The position numbers and the translations under genes are program-made. 64,000 nt of DNA from Tomocerus qinae (taxonomy: Eukaryota > Arthropoda > Collembola > Entomobryomorpha > Tomoceridae). The notes under the pieces were generated by a model. That model had not been told where the DNA came from. It worked only from the letters and a program-made list of their open reading frames with translations, and did not search any database. Location of the stretch: the NCBI GenBank assembly GCA_020055645.1, contig CM034546.1:58714001-58778000 (forward strand). The letters run 5' to 3'. Below are positions 1-11,450 of the stretch, in pieces. Within the stretch, counting starts at the first letter, position 1. Each line of letters opens with the position of its first letter.

Positions 1-478
1 CTTAAATGTATGAATATTAGAAAATAGATAGGCTGGCCCCACACACTTCTCAGATTTGGTTAAATTTTCTAATTTATTCGAAATCAGCATGTTCCACAAC
101 CTCAAAATAGAATTTGACAGTTTAATTGTATAGATATTAAAAAATGGGTGGAGTCGGCACACCCAGTTTCAAATTTCGTTAAAATGACTAATTTATTCGA
201 AATTTCCATGTTTCGAAAGCTTAAAATAAAATTTGACAACTTAATTGTATAAATATTAGAAAATAGGCAGGCTGGCCCCACCCACTTCTCAGATTTGGTT
301 TAGTTGACTAATTTATTCGAAATCAGCATGTTCCACAACGTCAAAATAGAATTTGACAGCTTAATTGTGTAAATATTAGAAAATGGGTGGAGTCGCTCCA
401 CCCAGTTTTCAAATTTCGTTAAAATGTCCAATTTATTCGAAATCAGCTAGTTTTGAAACTTCAAAATCCAAATTGGTA
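1..478. repeat. ~120-bp satellite in A/B dimers, cut by window edge
   Basis: Four monomers of about 120 bp lie head to tail, starting near 1, 121, 241 and 361. Monomers 1 and 3 share a 'gctggcccca' block; monomers 2 and 4 share 'gggtggagtcg'. The true repeat period is therefore about 240 bp. All four share 'aatttattcgaaat' and a 'caaaat/aaaat..aatttgaca' segment. The array begins outside the window. Confidence 0.9.
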
Positions 479-738
479 GTAAAATACAACTGTATTTACC
501 AAGTGGGTGTGGTTGCCCCTCCCACTAAACACACCCACTTGACTGTTTAGGAATGTTTTCTAAGTGCTTGGAAATGGTCTCCAACTCAATGGAAGTAGTT
601 GGAAAAACTTTGGACAATCATGTGTAGGACGTTTACATAACTATTAGTTTCATAAACGTCTAAAATACTGAGAGGTTAGATTGATGTGGTTGCCTTGTAT
701 TCCTCTTTACTCAATATCATAGTTTTCACCTTAAGGTT
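479..738. other. Spacer between satellite and first ORF
   Basis: Nothing recognised. A short 'cccactaaacacacccac' motif echoes the satellite. Confidence 0.6.
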
Positions 739-1068
739 CTAAGTTGCTGGAATCGGCACATATAGAATCACGTCTTGTTTCTGCATATTGGGATCTGGGG
801 AGAACAGCTCTTTCAGCAGCCGAAATATTCCATAGGATGTACCTACAAATGCAGCTTCTGTGACAAATATCCATATCAAAAATCTAATTCTATTTTTTGT
901 GAAAGATAGACTCAATGATTTTCTGTCCCAATCAAACACGCAAGTTAATAGAAATTTGTTAATATAGACTAGAAAATCTATAATGTCGAAAAATTCTTTG
1001 TAGTTATTATCAATTTCTACCAAATATAACGCTCGGGAACTATTTTTTGCTGCCTTTGTACTCGACAT
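739..1068 (-). CDS. Unrecognised 109-aa ORF, possibly a chemoreceptor exon
   Basis: An ATG at 1068 opens a 109-residue frame. It has an acidic/aromatic first half (EIDNNYKEFFDIIDF), a hydrophobic stretch (FLIWIFVTEAAFVGTSYGIF) and a short tail ending VPIPAT. Part of it recurs in decayed form on the same strand near 15240-15400, so it belonged to a duplicated unit. It lies head-to-head with the gustatory receptor at 2837, and its soft-then-hydrophobic layout resembles that gene's first two exons. This could be a 5' exon of another chemoreceptor whose remainder is lost or lies left of the satellite. No family is established. A polyadenylation or splice signal was not resolved. Confidence 0.35.
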   Translation of the reverse strand: MSSTKAAKNSSRALYLVEIDNNYKEFFDIIDFLVYINKFLLTCVFDWDRKSLSLSFTKNRIRFLIWIFVTEAAFVGTSYGIFRLLKELFSPDPNMQKQDVILYVPIPAT

Positions 1069-2836
1069 GATTCAAATGTCATTTAACTTCTGTTAAATCT
1101 TACCAATCCAACAAATATCTTTTCCTTATAGAATCGATGGCTATAGATTAATTATTTTGCCCAGGTAGTATAAATATATCAGCAGCAGTAATAAATAGCT
1201 ATTAGATGTAGATTAAAAACTTATTATAAGCTTTAATTTAAATATTATATTTTATATTTTATACAGAGGTGGAAAAGATATGTAGGACATAGAACTGGTA
1301 TACAAGTCGTTGTTCTCTAGGTAAAATGTGGAAGTGTCGCTTGACTTGGCTTTGTTCGCATTACTGTTTGCGACGTTTATACAAATAGTTGATAGTTTAT
1401 TATGTTAAAATTTTATACAGAAGGCTAATATTAGATGAATATAATTACAAATGACGACAATCAATGATGATAATCAGATTATTAAACTTCGTAGAAATTT
1501 ATTTATTCCTATATACAAGTAAAAATGATTAATTATAAACTATTCAATCCAAACAATATAGCAAACAAATAAAAGTATATATTTGTAACTTATATCTATT
1601 AAAATCTCACAAGTTTTGGCTTCTGTTGGATTTTATAAATCTACTTGAAATAGCATGGTGAAATTGTGTCATCTGTGATTTCCAAGCAACATGTCATTAA
1701 ATACATAGCATAATAAAAGTTGAGATAGGATGTTTCCGCACATTTCCTCTCAAAATTTAACTACTAATTGTAAAGTATTTGTAAATGCTCTAATATATTT
1801 ATGGTTGATAAATACACACATTTATTTATATATATATGCATGTTTTTACTATGCTTGAATATTGAATAATATGGTTATATAAGATATAATAGATTTATTG
1901 AATTTTTGATTGGGGAAGCCAATGAAAAGATTTACTCTTGAATTTTTTTAAACTCTGAAGTTATTTAAATCCTGGATGATGGATACTTTTCTTCTTCGAG
2001 TGAAAAAATTACTTTTGTCCTTAAACATTTGTTTGGCCGGTATAAAATGATGACAAACAATTATAAAAACACATTTAAAATCAAAATGTCTCAATTCTAT
2101 TCCTATAGGAAGTTAGAATTGTTTTAATATACATACATTTAGTATTATTAAATGAATACGAATTAAGGCTTGTAATATTAGAAGCAAGAACAATGTAAGG
2201 CAGCATAGGCTGATTTCTGGATAAGGATATAATGGTTATCTGCATGCATACTATATACTATACTTGGACGGAATGATGTTTATAGCCTTGTCGTGCCAAC
2301 AAAGTTATGTGTATCAGATATTCAGATCAGATATATCTGTTGTTCCCAACCAAAGTTCATTATAGGTACCTACATGTGGCTGTGTGAAAGTATACTACTG
2401 AATAATTTATTACAAAATGATGAAAACAATTTACATGGAAGTGTATAAGAACAGAAGTGTATAAATCGACTTATAGGTATTTATATGGGCTCAAAGTAGA
2501 GACAAAGTATTTATGGTGACACATGAATTCGCCCTGTACTATTAAATATCTAGCACAAAAGAACTAGCCTGACTTGACATTTTAAAATAGAACCGAAAAC
2601 AAAGAAATAAATTAAGTCTTATCTTAGGTTGTAGTTTTATCACAATATCAACGAGAGTAGAACTTGCCTTTTCCTAGCTTCAATAGCAATTTCAATTTAC
2701 ATGCTTTTAATATATTTATATTTATATAAAGGGAAATATATACTCGATCGATTTCTTGTGTATTATACGATGACCTTTTTAAACTGGGAGTAACATTGAC
2801 ACTCAATAGAGAACAATCGCAAAGAGTAGACCCAAA
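1069..2836. other. AT-rich intergenic stretch
   Basis: No coding segment, RNA gene or repeat was recognised. It contains the upstream region of the gustatory receptor gene. Confidence 0.6.
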
Positions 2837-5506
2837 ATGAATAGAAAATCAGCAAATACATTGCCAAATAAAGGTCATTTCCTTAGTGGCTCAACTGCTT
2901 CGTTTATTTTGTCATCTGAACTAATTGATACTCAGGAAATTGCCAAATCGTACTTCAGCTTTAACTATCCTCAATATTTTAGATATTTCTTCAATATAAA
3001 TTACTATTTCCTAGTTTCCCCATTTTATATTAAGTTATACAAGAACAAAGACGGGACAGAAACGCGTGTTAAGTTAGAGACAAATATTTTACAAAAGGTA
3101 AGACATGATTTTTGAAATAAAAATATTATTTGAATATTAGTTTTGTAACAAGATTTTAACGTTTAACTTTTATGTATGTAGATACTCTGCTTTACGCTCC
3201 AGTTTATCCTATTTCTTGCAACTCTCTCCAGATTGGCACATCAATTCACAATTAACATATTTTCAGACCCCACCACTATATTTACTGCATGTGTGCAATT
3301 TGCCCTTGTATTTCAGTTCTATGCGTTCGTCTTCACTTTATGGTTCCGGAAAGATGTGTTTGCAGGGAAACTAATGGAATCGACCAAAGCGTCCAGCAGA
3401 AATGTAATGTGACATTATCTATAATTGCTATAACTATTTTATTTGTAAGTTTATATTGAGTCAATTAATACAAATCTTTATTTCGGGAAACTTACAAAGT
3501 ACGTTTACTAAAAGTTTATTCATCCACTCTATAAAATTGGCATTTAAATTTTGTAGTAATTATTGATAACTTAATTTTTTGTCAACGTGAGGTAGAATAT
3601 AAAAGTAGTGGACTTGTACTCGAGGGACTATTTAATAAATTGTATCATTCTGATGATTTAATATTTTTGAATCTGAAAATGAATCTTTAGAACATTCTGG
3701 TGCCAGTTGGATTGATACTGTTGGATGTTTCATGTTGGATGTACTTCCAGTACAAGGAATATACTTCATTATTTCAAACAGGAGAAATAAGATATGCCGT
3801 TGGGTACACAAATTGGCTATTTCTCCTCCAAAATGATACAAGTCCTGTGCCAGAAGGTAAACTCATAACGGGTTCTGAGTATCTACTGACAATAATAATG
3901 TTCCTGGTATTTTTCTATGCGAGAATGGCTATTGGCGGTGCGGAGGTTTTCACATATATATCTGCCATAAGTGTATACGATGTTGTCAAAACTTTCGAGC
4001 CTCATTTCGCATTACAGACTTCAGACAATGATATACAAATCGTCCAAACACATACTCATGTAGTAAGTAAACCTTAAATTAAATTTAAATAAATTCCTTC
4101 ATTAGAACACATTATGATAAATTAATGTTCATTATTCCAGGATGACTTGTACGAGAGATTCAAAATCATGACGTGTCAAATTCGCCGTATTAATTCAGCA
4201 ACGTCAAATATGTTTTTGTGGAACATTGTCGAATTTCTTACTTATCTAGCAAAGAGCCTATTCGTGATTTTGGCAAATGAGCGTCCGGTTGCTGAACGAA
4301 TTGCAACAGGTTTGCAATTTATAAAATATTTTGGAACACTAATTGTTGCAGCCGAAGCTTTCGACAAAGTGAGTAAACTTTTAAACAAAAGTTTTTTATT
4401 CTAACAAATTCAAACCAGTCTGTAAGTAAGTAAATTATTTGTGGAAAACTTCTTTGTATGATAATAGAGTTTTCTTTTGGATTATTTATTACACATTTAA
4501 ATACTTCGATTTCTTTGTAAAGTTTACAAAAGTATAACGGCGTGCACCATATTGATTGATGTTTACTCATAAGTTACCTATTATTACCTGCCTTGATATT
4601 TCTATATGAATTTTCTCAATATTCTTAGCAGCGTCTATCTATGTTTAAACGTTTTGTTTAAACTTGTCAAATAAATTAACTATATCAAAGTATAAGTTAA
4701 AGGTACATATGTGCCAGAAATGTCTGCACGTACGTTATTTACACAGAAAAGTAAACTAGAAGGCAGCTCACGAGAAATGGAAAAAAGGAACATTCTAAGT
4801 AATTTAATTACTTATGTCTCCTATTTCACAAATGGAAGTAGAATGTTGAAACTAAATCGTATGACTAGTATTTACAGTATAATTACATCAACAAAAAGCT
4901 TTGACATCTTTGACATAATATGTCTACATTTAGAAAAGAAGAAAATTGCACTTTTTAATATAATTTCTATTCTTGTCAATATAAATGAATTTAGCAATTA
5001 GATTAAAGTTCTTTAGCAATGGTAATTATTTTTGCCTCTATGACCTGAGTGCTTTACTTCTTGAGGTTTCTTTAGATTTTAGTTTACAAAGTCTGTCAAG
5101 TATCGCTTGTATTCTTGCTTTATTACCGTATTTTGATTTGGAAACGTGATAACTAGGCCACTTCACATAAAGAGACTCTGATGAAACAAATGTGCAAATC
5201 ATCATCGAAGAATTATCAAACGGATATAGTTTTTATTGAAGCAACCGCCTATCAACTCGGACTAATGGGAGGAAAGTTCTTCACGGTCACATACGCATTC
5301 GTTGGCACGGTATGATACTGATACCATTATTTGGTATTCCAAATCTATGTAGCTTTACATTATGATGTTGGTAATTAATAATTACTAATTATATTTATTT
5401 TATTTTTTAGACAATTAGCGTTCTACTTACGTACGTCTTGGTGATGGTCCAATTTCAAATTCCAATTACTAATAGTACTGGCGAGCAAAAAAATCATTTT
5501 GTGTAG
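2837..5506 (+). CDS. Gustatory receptor family protein, six exons
   Basis: Predicted seven-transmembrane chemoreceptor, acting as a ligand-gated cation channel in sensory neuron membranes. Exons read as 2837-3097, 3182-3403, 3691-4062, 4141-4368, 5175-5309 and 5411-5506. All are phase 0 and total 1314 nt, giving 437 residues, which is normal for the family. Several hydrophobic segments are visible, e.g. ILCFTLQFILFLATL and SEYLLTIIMFLVFFYA. The last exon carries TYVLVMVQFQ, the TYxxxxxQF signature of TM7 in arthropod gustatory receptors. Introns end in standard AG (tgtag, tttag, ttccag, tttag). The start of exon 5 is the least certain boundary: 5175 keeps the phase, but an AG lies two bases earlier. 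Decayed copies of the 3' exons occur near 7150, 10880 and 15540. Ligand unknown. Confidence 0.8.
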
Positions 5507-6150
5507 CGTCATTACGTCAAAGTCAAACAAAAGCTCTTAAATATATTTAAATATCAAGAAAATCATCCCATCCTTCAGAGGAGTAAAATTATGTTATCTT
5601 GTTACTGCAGATAAAAGAAATAGTAGTGGCTAAAACAGTATTAAGATACTAGGTCTAAAAGTATATATTATTATACAAGTCTACGTTGACTTCTCTATTG
5701 AACAAAAGCAATTAAATGCCATTTTGCCATTGGTTATAACAAAAAATCATAGAAAAACGTTTGTGTACAAAAAGCAGCACTTGTGCCTATACTCGATTAT
5801 CAAGGTAATTACATGCATTAAAACTCAGCCTTAAAACGTAAAACACAATATTACGACTATTTATGACTGAATGTCAAAAGACATGTTGTTTTCATAGATA
5901 TGCATTAATACATGTAAATTCGAGTAATTGAACGTCATCTCCAAATCGCGTGCTGGTCAATGATTTTAATTCTTTTTGAAGGTTGTTAATTTGCCAGAAT
6001 GCTGCAAAAAACCAGTTTTGTTTTGTTTAGTAGTAGCTTTAGATCACGCAATTGTCTTATTTGCCCAATAGTTTCTGTCTGACGAATTATGTATAAGTAA
6101 GCCAAAATTAAACATGGGCCAAAATACAAAATATGATGTGACTATATAAT
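5507..6150. other. Intergenic, nothing recognised
   Basis: AT-rich sequence between the receptor stop codon and a transposon. No ORF, RNA or repeat noticed. Confidence 0.6.
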
Positions 6151-6158
6151 CAAAATGC

Positions 6159-7110
6159 GGATGCCCGTCAATTTGGCAAAAGTCAAATTGGCAAATGACC
6201 TATGATCAAATTGGCAAAAGGCCTGTGGATAAAATGGCAAAACGCTGTGGATAAATTGGCAAAAGTAACATTTACTAGGTCAGCAATACAATTGCATGTC
6301 ATGTAAAACTAAAAAAGCATAACAATTAATGAATATAATAGGTAATTCAAATCATTTCAAATTCATGGCATTAATTTTGATGAATTTAGAAAATGGCAAT
6401 CGTTTCTTTCCGTAGTCTCTGCTAGTTTTTCGAAGTCTGTTGTTAATTTTGGCGTACAAAGCCTTCTTTCGCACTGGTAAGGTACCATTTAATTTAGAAT
6501 ACGAAGAAGACCGTTTTCCGTTCGTTGTTCATCTTTAAACATCATTAAAATAAATGTCCACAAAAGAGGTTTTTCACAGCCAATTTTAATATGAAAGCGA
6601 TTATGCCACCCTTCCATTGATTTTGTAGTCCTTAGAGCATCATTGCGAAGGCGATCTCTTGCATTCTAGAATTTGGGTGAATATTGTGCTAGTTGGTGCC
6701 CAGTCTCTACCTATATAAACATCTTCAAAATACACGGCCACTTTAGTAAGGCAGGGCTTCAAGTCCTCATTAGTATGTGACGACTCGGCCGTTGTCTGAA
6801 GTTATCTGACAGCTAAACCCAAGTTTATTGAGTGAAGCCAACTAAGACATTTCTGTATTTAGATTTGACTATTTTCGATTTCCATACATAGATTACCAAA
6901 TAGAATGCTTCGCTACATCACTACACTGGATACATAAACACAGTAAAACTAAGACTGTGGTTATAACTGCTTTTGCCAAATTATCCGTACATACTTTTTG
7001 CCAAATTCTCCGAACGGTCAAAAACGTCATTTGCCAATTTATCCACAGGGGTTAATTTTTTAGGTTTTTTGCTTTTGCCAAAATGACTTTTGCCAAATTG
7101 ACCTACATTC
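6159..7110. mobile_element. Mutator-like (MULE) element, 952 bp, with TIRs and TSD
   Basis: The ends are inverted copies. The left end reads GGATGCCCGTCAATTTGG and the right end, reverse-complemented, reads GAATGTAGGTCAATTTGG; similarity continues into GCAAAAGTCA. Further 'aaattggcaaa' motifs repeat inside each end. The element is flanked by an exact 8-bp duplication CAAAATGC (6151-6158 and 7111-7118). On the minus strand the interior still encodes transposase pieces typical of FLYWCH/MULE proteins (see 6400-6780). The frame is broken, so the copy is non-autonomous. Confidence 0.85.
6400..6780 (-). pseudogene. MULE transposase C-terminal relic
   Basis: Reading the minus strand gives YFEDVYIGR, then after a frame change RDRLRNDALRTTKSMEGWHN followed by RFHIKIGCEKPLLWTFI and KDEQR. 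The pairing of a 'YFExxYIGR' motif with 'VEGWHNRF...G..P..W.FI...K.EQ' is characteristic of MULE transposases that carry FLYWCH fingers. Frameshifts and missing catalytic N-terminal parts make it non-functional. It lies wholly inside the element with matching TIRs. Confidence 0.75.
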
Positions 7111-7118
7111 CAAAATGC

Positions 7119-7470
7119 TATTTGGGTGGTTACAATTATTTAGCTGCGAAGCTAGGTATCACTTAGCTAGGTGTTGGTAATGGTCTCCAGTTTAAAATTG
7201 CGTCAACCCAAATTACAGACTCCACTTAACATAAAAAAGCTAATAAGTGAATCTATAAAATCTTTAGAAAACCACAATTTGAGTATGCCGTGGGTATTAC
7301 AGTGACGGATTTTTAAGATCGGTAATAAATCAGTATATTTACTTATTGTACAATTCAAAGATGATGAACATTTCAAGACATTTTAAAGTTTTAAACATGC
7401 CCATGCTTGAAAAAATACCTACTTTCTATAATCTGTATTGTAAACCCAATTTATGGAATTAAGTATATAG
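7119..7470 (+). pseudogene. Gustatory receptor 3'-end relic, copy 1
   Basis: The sequence around 7165 ('gtgttggtaatggtctccag') matches the VLVMVQF coding segment of the receptor's last exon but is out of frame and lacks the rest. It is followed by ~250 bp also found after the relics at 11085 and 15540, including the 'gtattacagtgacggattt' block shared with the 15.5-kb copy. It marks the left edge of the first of three tandem segments. Confidence 0.55.
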
Positions 7471-7814
7471 TTAGTAGCTATACTAGTATATTTTATGTAA
7501 TGCAGCAGTAGATTAGAGCAGGTATGCGCATCACCAGAAAATTAAACAAACAGTATAATTATAAATGTAACTTGCTAAAAAACTGTAATAACAGAGATAA
7601 TTTATTAGAATTGTAAATAGCTTATCAATCAGTTCATCATCACCAATCAATCATAAAAAATTAATCAACATCAACAAATTCGAACCAAGTATTAGAATTA
7701 TAATGTAATAATCAGAAAAAAATATTAGAAATTCATTAATCAATAAAATTTAATTAACACAAACATCAAAATCAATATAATTATTGGAATCAAGATATCA
7801 TATCGAGGCATATA
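7471..7814. other. Downstream flank of proline-rich gene 1
   Basis: AT-rich, shared in order with the flanks at 11450-11800 and 15870-16227 ('gcagcagtagattagagcag', 'tagaagtgtaaata' type blocks). Presumably the 3'-untranslated region and spacer of the duplicated unit. Confidence 0.5.
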
Positions 7815-9533
7815 TTACAACATCCATTCTGGGGGGCGGAAAAAATCTGGACAGTCGTCTCTTCTGTAAATGGCGTACAATTTGCCGTCGTCTGGGTTTC
7901 TGAAATGGCTCCAAGGATAGACGGAGGGTGGCAGACCAAAGGGAATTGGCAGTTGAGGTTGCAATGGAAGATTTTCTGGGACAGACGGAATTGAAACATT
8001 TGCTAGGTCAGGTTGATTTGGAACAGAAGGTGATCCAGTCTGATTCGGAAAAGTTGCTTGGCCACAATAATTCGGGAAAGAAGTCACTGGAACTGGATCG
8101 GATCCATGTACGAGTGTGTTGTAAGTATTGTAGTCATCCATCGGGATTTTGGAGCATGTCATCTGTGTAATCCTAGGCCCTGTGCCTTGAGTCGGTTGAG
8201 GATTTTGGCTTAGCTGGACACTGAAGATATTGTTTCCGTTTCTAAGTACGAATCCTTTTCCGTCAGGAGTCATTGCCATTTCCATGGTCATTGGGATCAT
8301 TATTGCTACCGTAGCTTCATTAGAGTTCGGGTCCAGCTGGGGTAAAACGGGAATGTGAATTGGTCCACAATTTTGCGGTACGTCTGGATATGGTGGGAAA
8401 TGTGGGGGAGGGTCAGGCATCCGAGGTGCGTCTGTCGGTGGTTGAAAATTTGGTGGAGGGTCAGGCATCCGAAATGCGTCTGTAGATGGTGGAAAATTTG
8501 GTGGAGGGTCAGGCATCCGAAATGCGTCTGTAGATGGTGGAAAATTTGGTGGAGGGTCAGGCATCCGAAATGCGTCTGTAGATGGTGGAAAATTTGGTGG
8601 AGGGTCAGGCATCCGAGATGCGTCTGTAGGTGGTGGAAAATTTGGTGGAGGGTCAGGCATCCGAAATCCGTCTGTCGGTGGTGGAAAATTTGGTGGAGGG
8701 TCAGGCATCCGAAATGCGTCTGTAGATGGTGGAAAATTCAGTGTAGGGTCACCCACTTGAGGTGCGTCTGTTGATGTTGGGAAATGCGGTGGAGGGTCAG
8801 GCATCGGAGGTGCGTCTGTCGGTGGTGGAAAATGCGGTGGAGGGTCAGGCATCCGAGGTGCGTCTGTCGGTGGTGGAAAATGCGGTGGAGGGCCAGCCAC
8901 TTGAGGTACTGCAGGATAATATGCTTGATTACGTGGCCGGGGCCTAGCCATCCGAGGTTTTGCTGCAGTTGATTGAGAGAGTGGAGGCTTAGCTGGTGGA
9001 AATTCTGATTGGCATCTGGGAAAACTTGGTCGAGGATCACCAATTGGGGATTCAGTTGGAGATCGTTGAAATCTTGGTCGAGGCATAACAATGGGAGATT
9101 CAGTTGGAGATCGCTGAAATCTTGGTCGAGGCATAACAATTGGGGGTCGAGATGAAAATCGTCGAAAACTTGGTCGAGGCTCACCAATTGGAGATTCAGT
9201 TTGAGATCGCTGAAACCTTGGTCGACGAATAACAATTGGAGGTCCAGATGAAGCTCGTCGAAAACGTGGTCGAGGCTCACCAATTGGAGATTCAGTTGGA
9301 GATCGCTGAAATCTTGGTCGAGGCATAACAATTGGAGGTCCAGGTTCAAATGGTCGAAAACGTGGTCGTGCCCTCCGAGGTCGGGACCATTGATAATACA
9401 GAGGACACCCAGCGAATGGAGATTCTGATGGACATCTTGGAATTGGTGGAGGCCCGTCCATCCGAGACACAGATAGTTGAAAACGTGGCCAGTTTGACAT
9501 ACCTACTATTATAATATAAATCAACAAAAACAT
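7815..9533 (-). CDS. Proline-rich tandem-repeat protein 1 (large exon)
   Basis: A frame of about 572 residues from the ATG at 9533, which opens with a hydrophobic segment (MFLLIYIIIVGM) fitting a signal anchor or signal peptide. Next come basic proline-rich repeats (PRPRFQRSPTESPIG / RRASSGPPIV, 9030-9350), then about eleven 16-residue repeats of type PPPNFPPSTDAFRMPD (8390-8905), a low-proline stretch, and a C-terminal module PPSVYPWSHFRN..DGKLYAIYRRDDCPDFFRPPEWML. That module and the N-terminus are conserved in the two paralogues at 11801 and 16228, so the reading frame is real. The frame is open a little upstream of the ATG, and a conserved short exon lies at 9804-9960, so the true start may be further upstream. 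Function unknown; a secreted or membrane-tethered structural protein is a guess from composition. Confidence 0.7.
   Translation of the reverse strand: MFLLIYIIIVGMSNWPRFQLSVSRMDGPPPIPRCPSESPFAGCPLYYQWSRPRRARPRFRPFEPGPPIVMPRPRFQRSPTESPIGEPRPRFRRASSGPPIVIRRPRFQRSQTESPIGEPRPSFRRFSSRPPIVMPRPRFQRSPTESPIVMPRPRFQRSPTESPIGDPRPSFPRCQSEFPPAKPPLSQSTAAKPRMARPRPRNQAYYPAVPQVAGPPPHFPPPTDAPRMPDPPPHFPPPTDAPPMPDPPPHFPTSTDAPQVGDPTLNFPPSTDAFRMPDPPPNFPPPTDGFRMPDPPPNFPPPTDASRMPDPPPNFPPSTDAFRMPDPPPNFPPSTDAFRMPDPPPNFPPSTDAFRMPDPPPNFQPPTDAPRMPDPPPHFPPYPDVPQNCGPIHIPVLPQLDPNSNEATVAIMIPMTMEMAMTPDGKGFVLRNGNNIFSVQLSQNPQPTQGTGPRITQMTCSKIPMDDYNTYNTLVHGSDPVPVTSFPNYCGQATFPNQTGSPSVPNQPDLANVSIPSVPENLPLQPQLPIPFGLPPSVYPWSHFRNPDDGKLYAIYRRDDCPDFFRPPEWML
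8390..8905. repeat. 48-bp coding minisatellite (PPPNFPP...RMPD class)
   Basis: About eleven near-identical 48-bp units; units between 8445 and 8745 differ at only a few bases. Each encodes 16 residues on the minus strand. Because 48 is a multiple of 3, other frames through it also stay open. Confidence 0.9.
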
Positions 9534-9575
9534 AATTGTAGCATTCAAAACATAATCAATTAGTAGGTTAAGCAA

Positions 9576-9803
9576 TAATTTACAGAAATTAAATACTTAT
9601 TATGAAAATGTATAATAAATTAATTTATGATTTTTTATAACAATAGGATTTGCGCTAATACAGCAACAAATAATGAAAACTGGAAGAAAATTGAAAATAC
9701 AGAACCATTTAAGATAGTCAATAGTTGATATGCAAAGTTAAGAGGTCAATATAATATTTATGATAAGCAACAATTTACAGATTTGTATCTAGTAAGTACT
9801 TAC
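9576..9803. other. Putative intron of proline-rich gene 1
   Basis: AT-rich, aligned in order with 13170-13380 and 17560-17750. On the minus strand it starts with GTAAGTACTT next to the short conserved exon. The matching acceptor is clear only in unit 2 (CTGTAG near 13180); in this unit the same place reads CTGTAA. Confidence 0.45.
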
Positions 9804-9960
9804 CAACCGAATAGAATCCTGAAAAATATTCTCAAAAGTTCCCAGAAATGACTTAGAATGTCAATTTCAGATGCAGTGGCCAAATGTCTTCGAAAACAAC
9901 AGCCTTGGTCAAAGTCCGGAAGAAGTCCCTCGTGTAGGTGACTCTTAAGAGGAATAGATG
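9804..9960 (-). CDS. Candidate upstream exon of proline-rich gene 1
   Basis: Flanked by TTTTCAG and GTAAGTACTT on the minus strand. It encodes a segment with EIDILSHFWELLRIFFRILF, matched by EIDILSLFEEPLWLFRIF in unit 2 and EVDILSLFGEPLWLLQIF in unit 3. Residues are conserved while codons vary, which supports coding use. The upstream start codon was not found. Confidence 0.45.
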
Positions 9961-10690
9961 CTGAAAATAAAAATATAATTAGCAATAACATTAACAGTTT
10001 ACTATTCTACTTTTGCGTTCCAAGCCTGAAACATGCAAGTTCCACCGCAAACGTTGGTGACAAGAGTGAGATACTGTATAGTATTTTTTACCTTTTTAAA
10101 CCGAATGAAGAAAACGTCAAGGAAGAAGACCGGACCGACTTAATAGCTGTGGCACGAGGTTGTAAATCTAAAAGTAAATTAAACAAATTATTTATAATAT
10201 AATCCGTCATAAATTATTAGACATTATACTAGCGAAAGTTTATGATTTACACATAATAAATTAAATGTTTTACCTGCCAACCAAAATACGAAGAATTACA
10301 AAAGGAAGAATTATATAGCGTGTAATCACGGTTTACAAGTACTAATGATATTATTTCTAAGCCAAGCTGATGTCCGTTCGAAATGACGAGCTAGTCGAGA
10401 ATGAGATGGAAATGATAATTTTTTTAAAATGGAGACCAAGTGAAGTGAAGTCACAAGTCACACACCTGGTGATCCTTTGTTCAAAAAATATGAATGTAGC
10501 CTTTGGACTTTGGACTTAGACTTTGGACTTTGGCTTTGGGCAAAATAAAATATTTCTTTGTCTTTTTAGCAGCTATTATAAGTATCTTGTCAAGACATTG
10601 GACTTGTTTGGTAGCACCAGCCTGTGATTCTAAAATGTTATTAAATGTTAACATTATCCACCTTACAGGGGACACTCTACAATATCAAAA
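9961..10690 (-). other. Probable 5' leader exons and promoter of unit 1
   Basis: Blocks conserved in order with units 2 and 3. One lies at 10095-10170 with TTTTAG / GTAAAAAATAC borders; another at 10270-10460 is bounded by a CACCAG-like acceptor and a GTAAAACATT donor. The short frames in them differ between copies, so they look untranslated. A CTTTGGACTT simple repeat sits at 10497-10545. Confidence 0.4.
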
Positions 10691-10859
10691 TTAATTGCTA
10701 TATAGATAACAATATTCTTTTCTACCCTAAATAAAATACCAAAAATTCCTAGAACATAACTGTCTAATATTACATAACTGCTGTTAAAAATTATATCATA
10801 TTTAATTATTTGTGATAATACATGGTAATCCAAAGGAGTCATTATCCTTATTTTTATAG

Positions 10860-11450
10860 GCTATTTCATACAAAAAAGATTTATCGAACAAATATGCAAA
10901 TTGAATTCTAAGAATTGGAAATATCACACTGATGCAATCTTAATTGAGGCAACTGCATATTAATTATGGGGGAAAGTGTTTTACACTCAATTAAGGATTT
11001 ATTGGGGTGGAATATAAAATTCTGATGAACAATCAATACCAAAAGTATTAAAATGGATATGCAATGACCGTTTGTAGAATTGGCGTTCTTCTTTATACGT
11101 GTTGGTATTGTTGGTAATGGTCCAGTTTAAAATTGCGCCTACCTAAACTACAGATTCTGCCTAACATACAAATGCTAATAAGACTATTTATAAAATCTTT
11201 TAAAAACCACAATTCTGTTTCCTGTGCGTATTATATTGTAAGGATTCTCAAGATCGGCTATAATCTTTTGACTCATTTCATTCGCTTGCAACACCAGCAT
11301 TTTTAATATGAACATTATGAGACATTTAACAAGGTTTATCAACATGCCCATGCATGAGTAAATACCAGCTTCCCAACAATCTTTAAACCCAATTTAGGAA
11401 CCCTCAGTACTTAGTGCACCTACAACCTATACTATGTAATGCAACGTAGC
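10860..11450 (+). pseudogene. Gustatory receptor 3'-end relic, copy 2
   Basis: Around 10875-10970 the plus strand reads FIEQICKLNSKNW..., then ILIEATAY followed by a stop. This matches receptor exon 5 (LMKQMCKSSSKNY...IVFIEATAYQL). Around 11080-11120 a degraded last exon follows ('tttgtagaattggcgttctt'). Stops and indels rule out function. Confidence 0.75.

Noticed and set aside
4711..5001. 96-codon ORF within gustatory receptor intron 4
   Set aside because: Low-complexity composition, no receptor similarity, lies between good splice sites.
8355..8774. 139-codon plus-strand frame rich in WWKIWWRVRHPK repeats
   Set aside because: It is the antisense of the 48-bp coding repeat; a period divisible by 3 keeps several frames open. 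The minus-strand frame alone has a conserved N-terminus and C-terminal module in paralogues.
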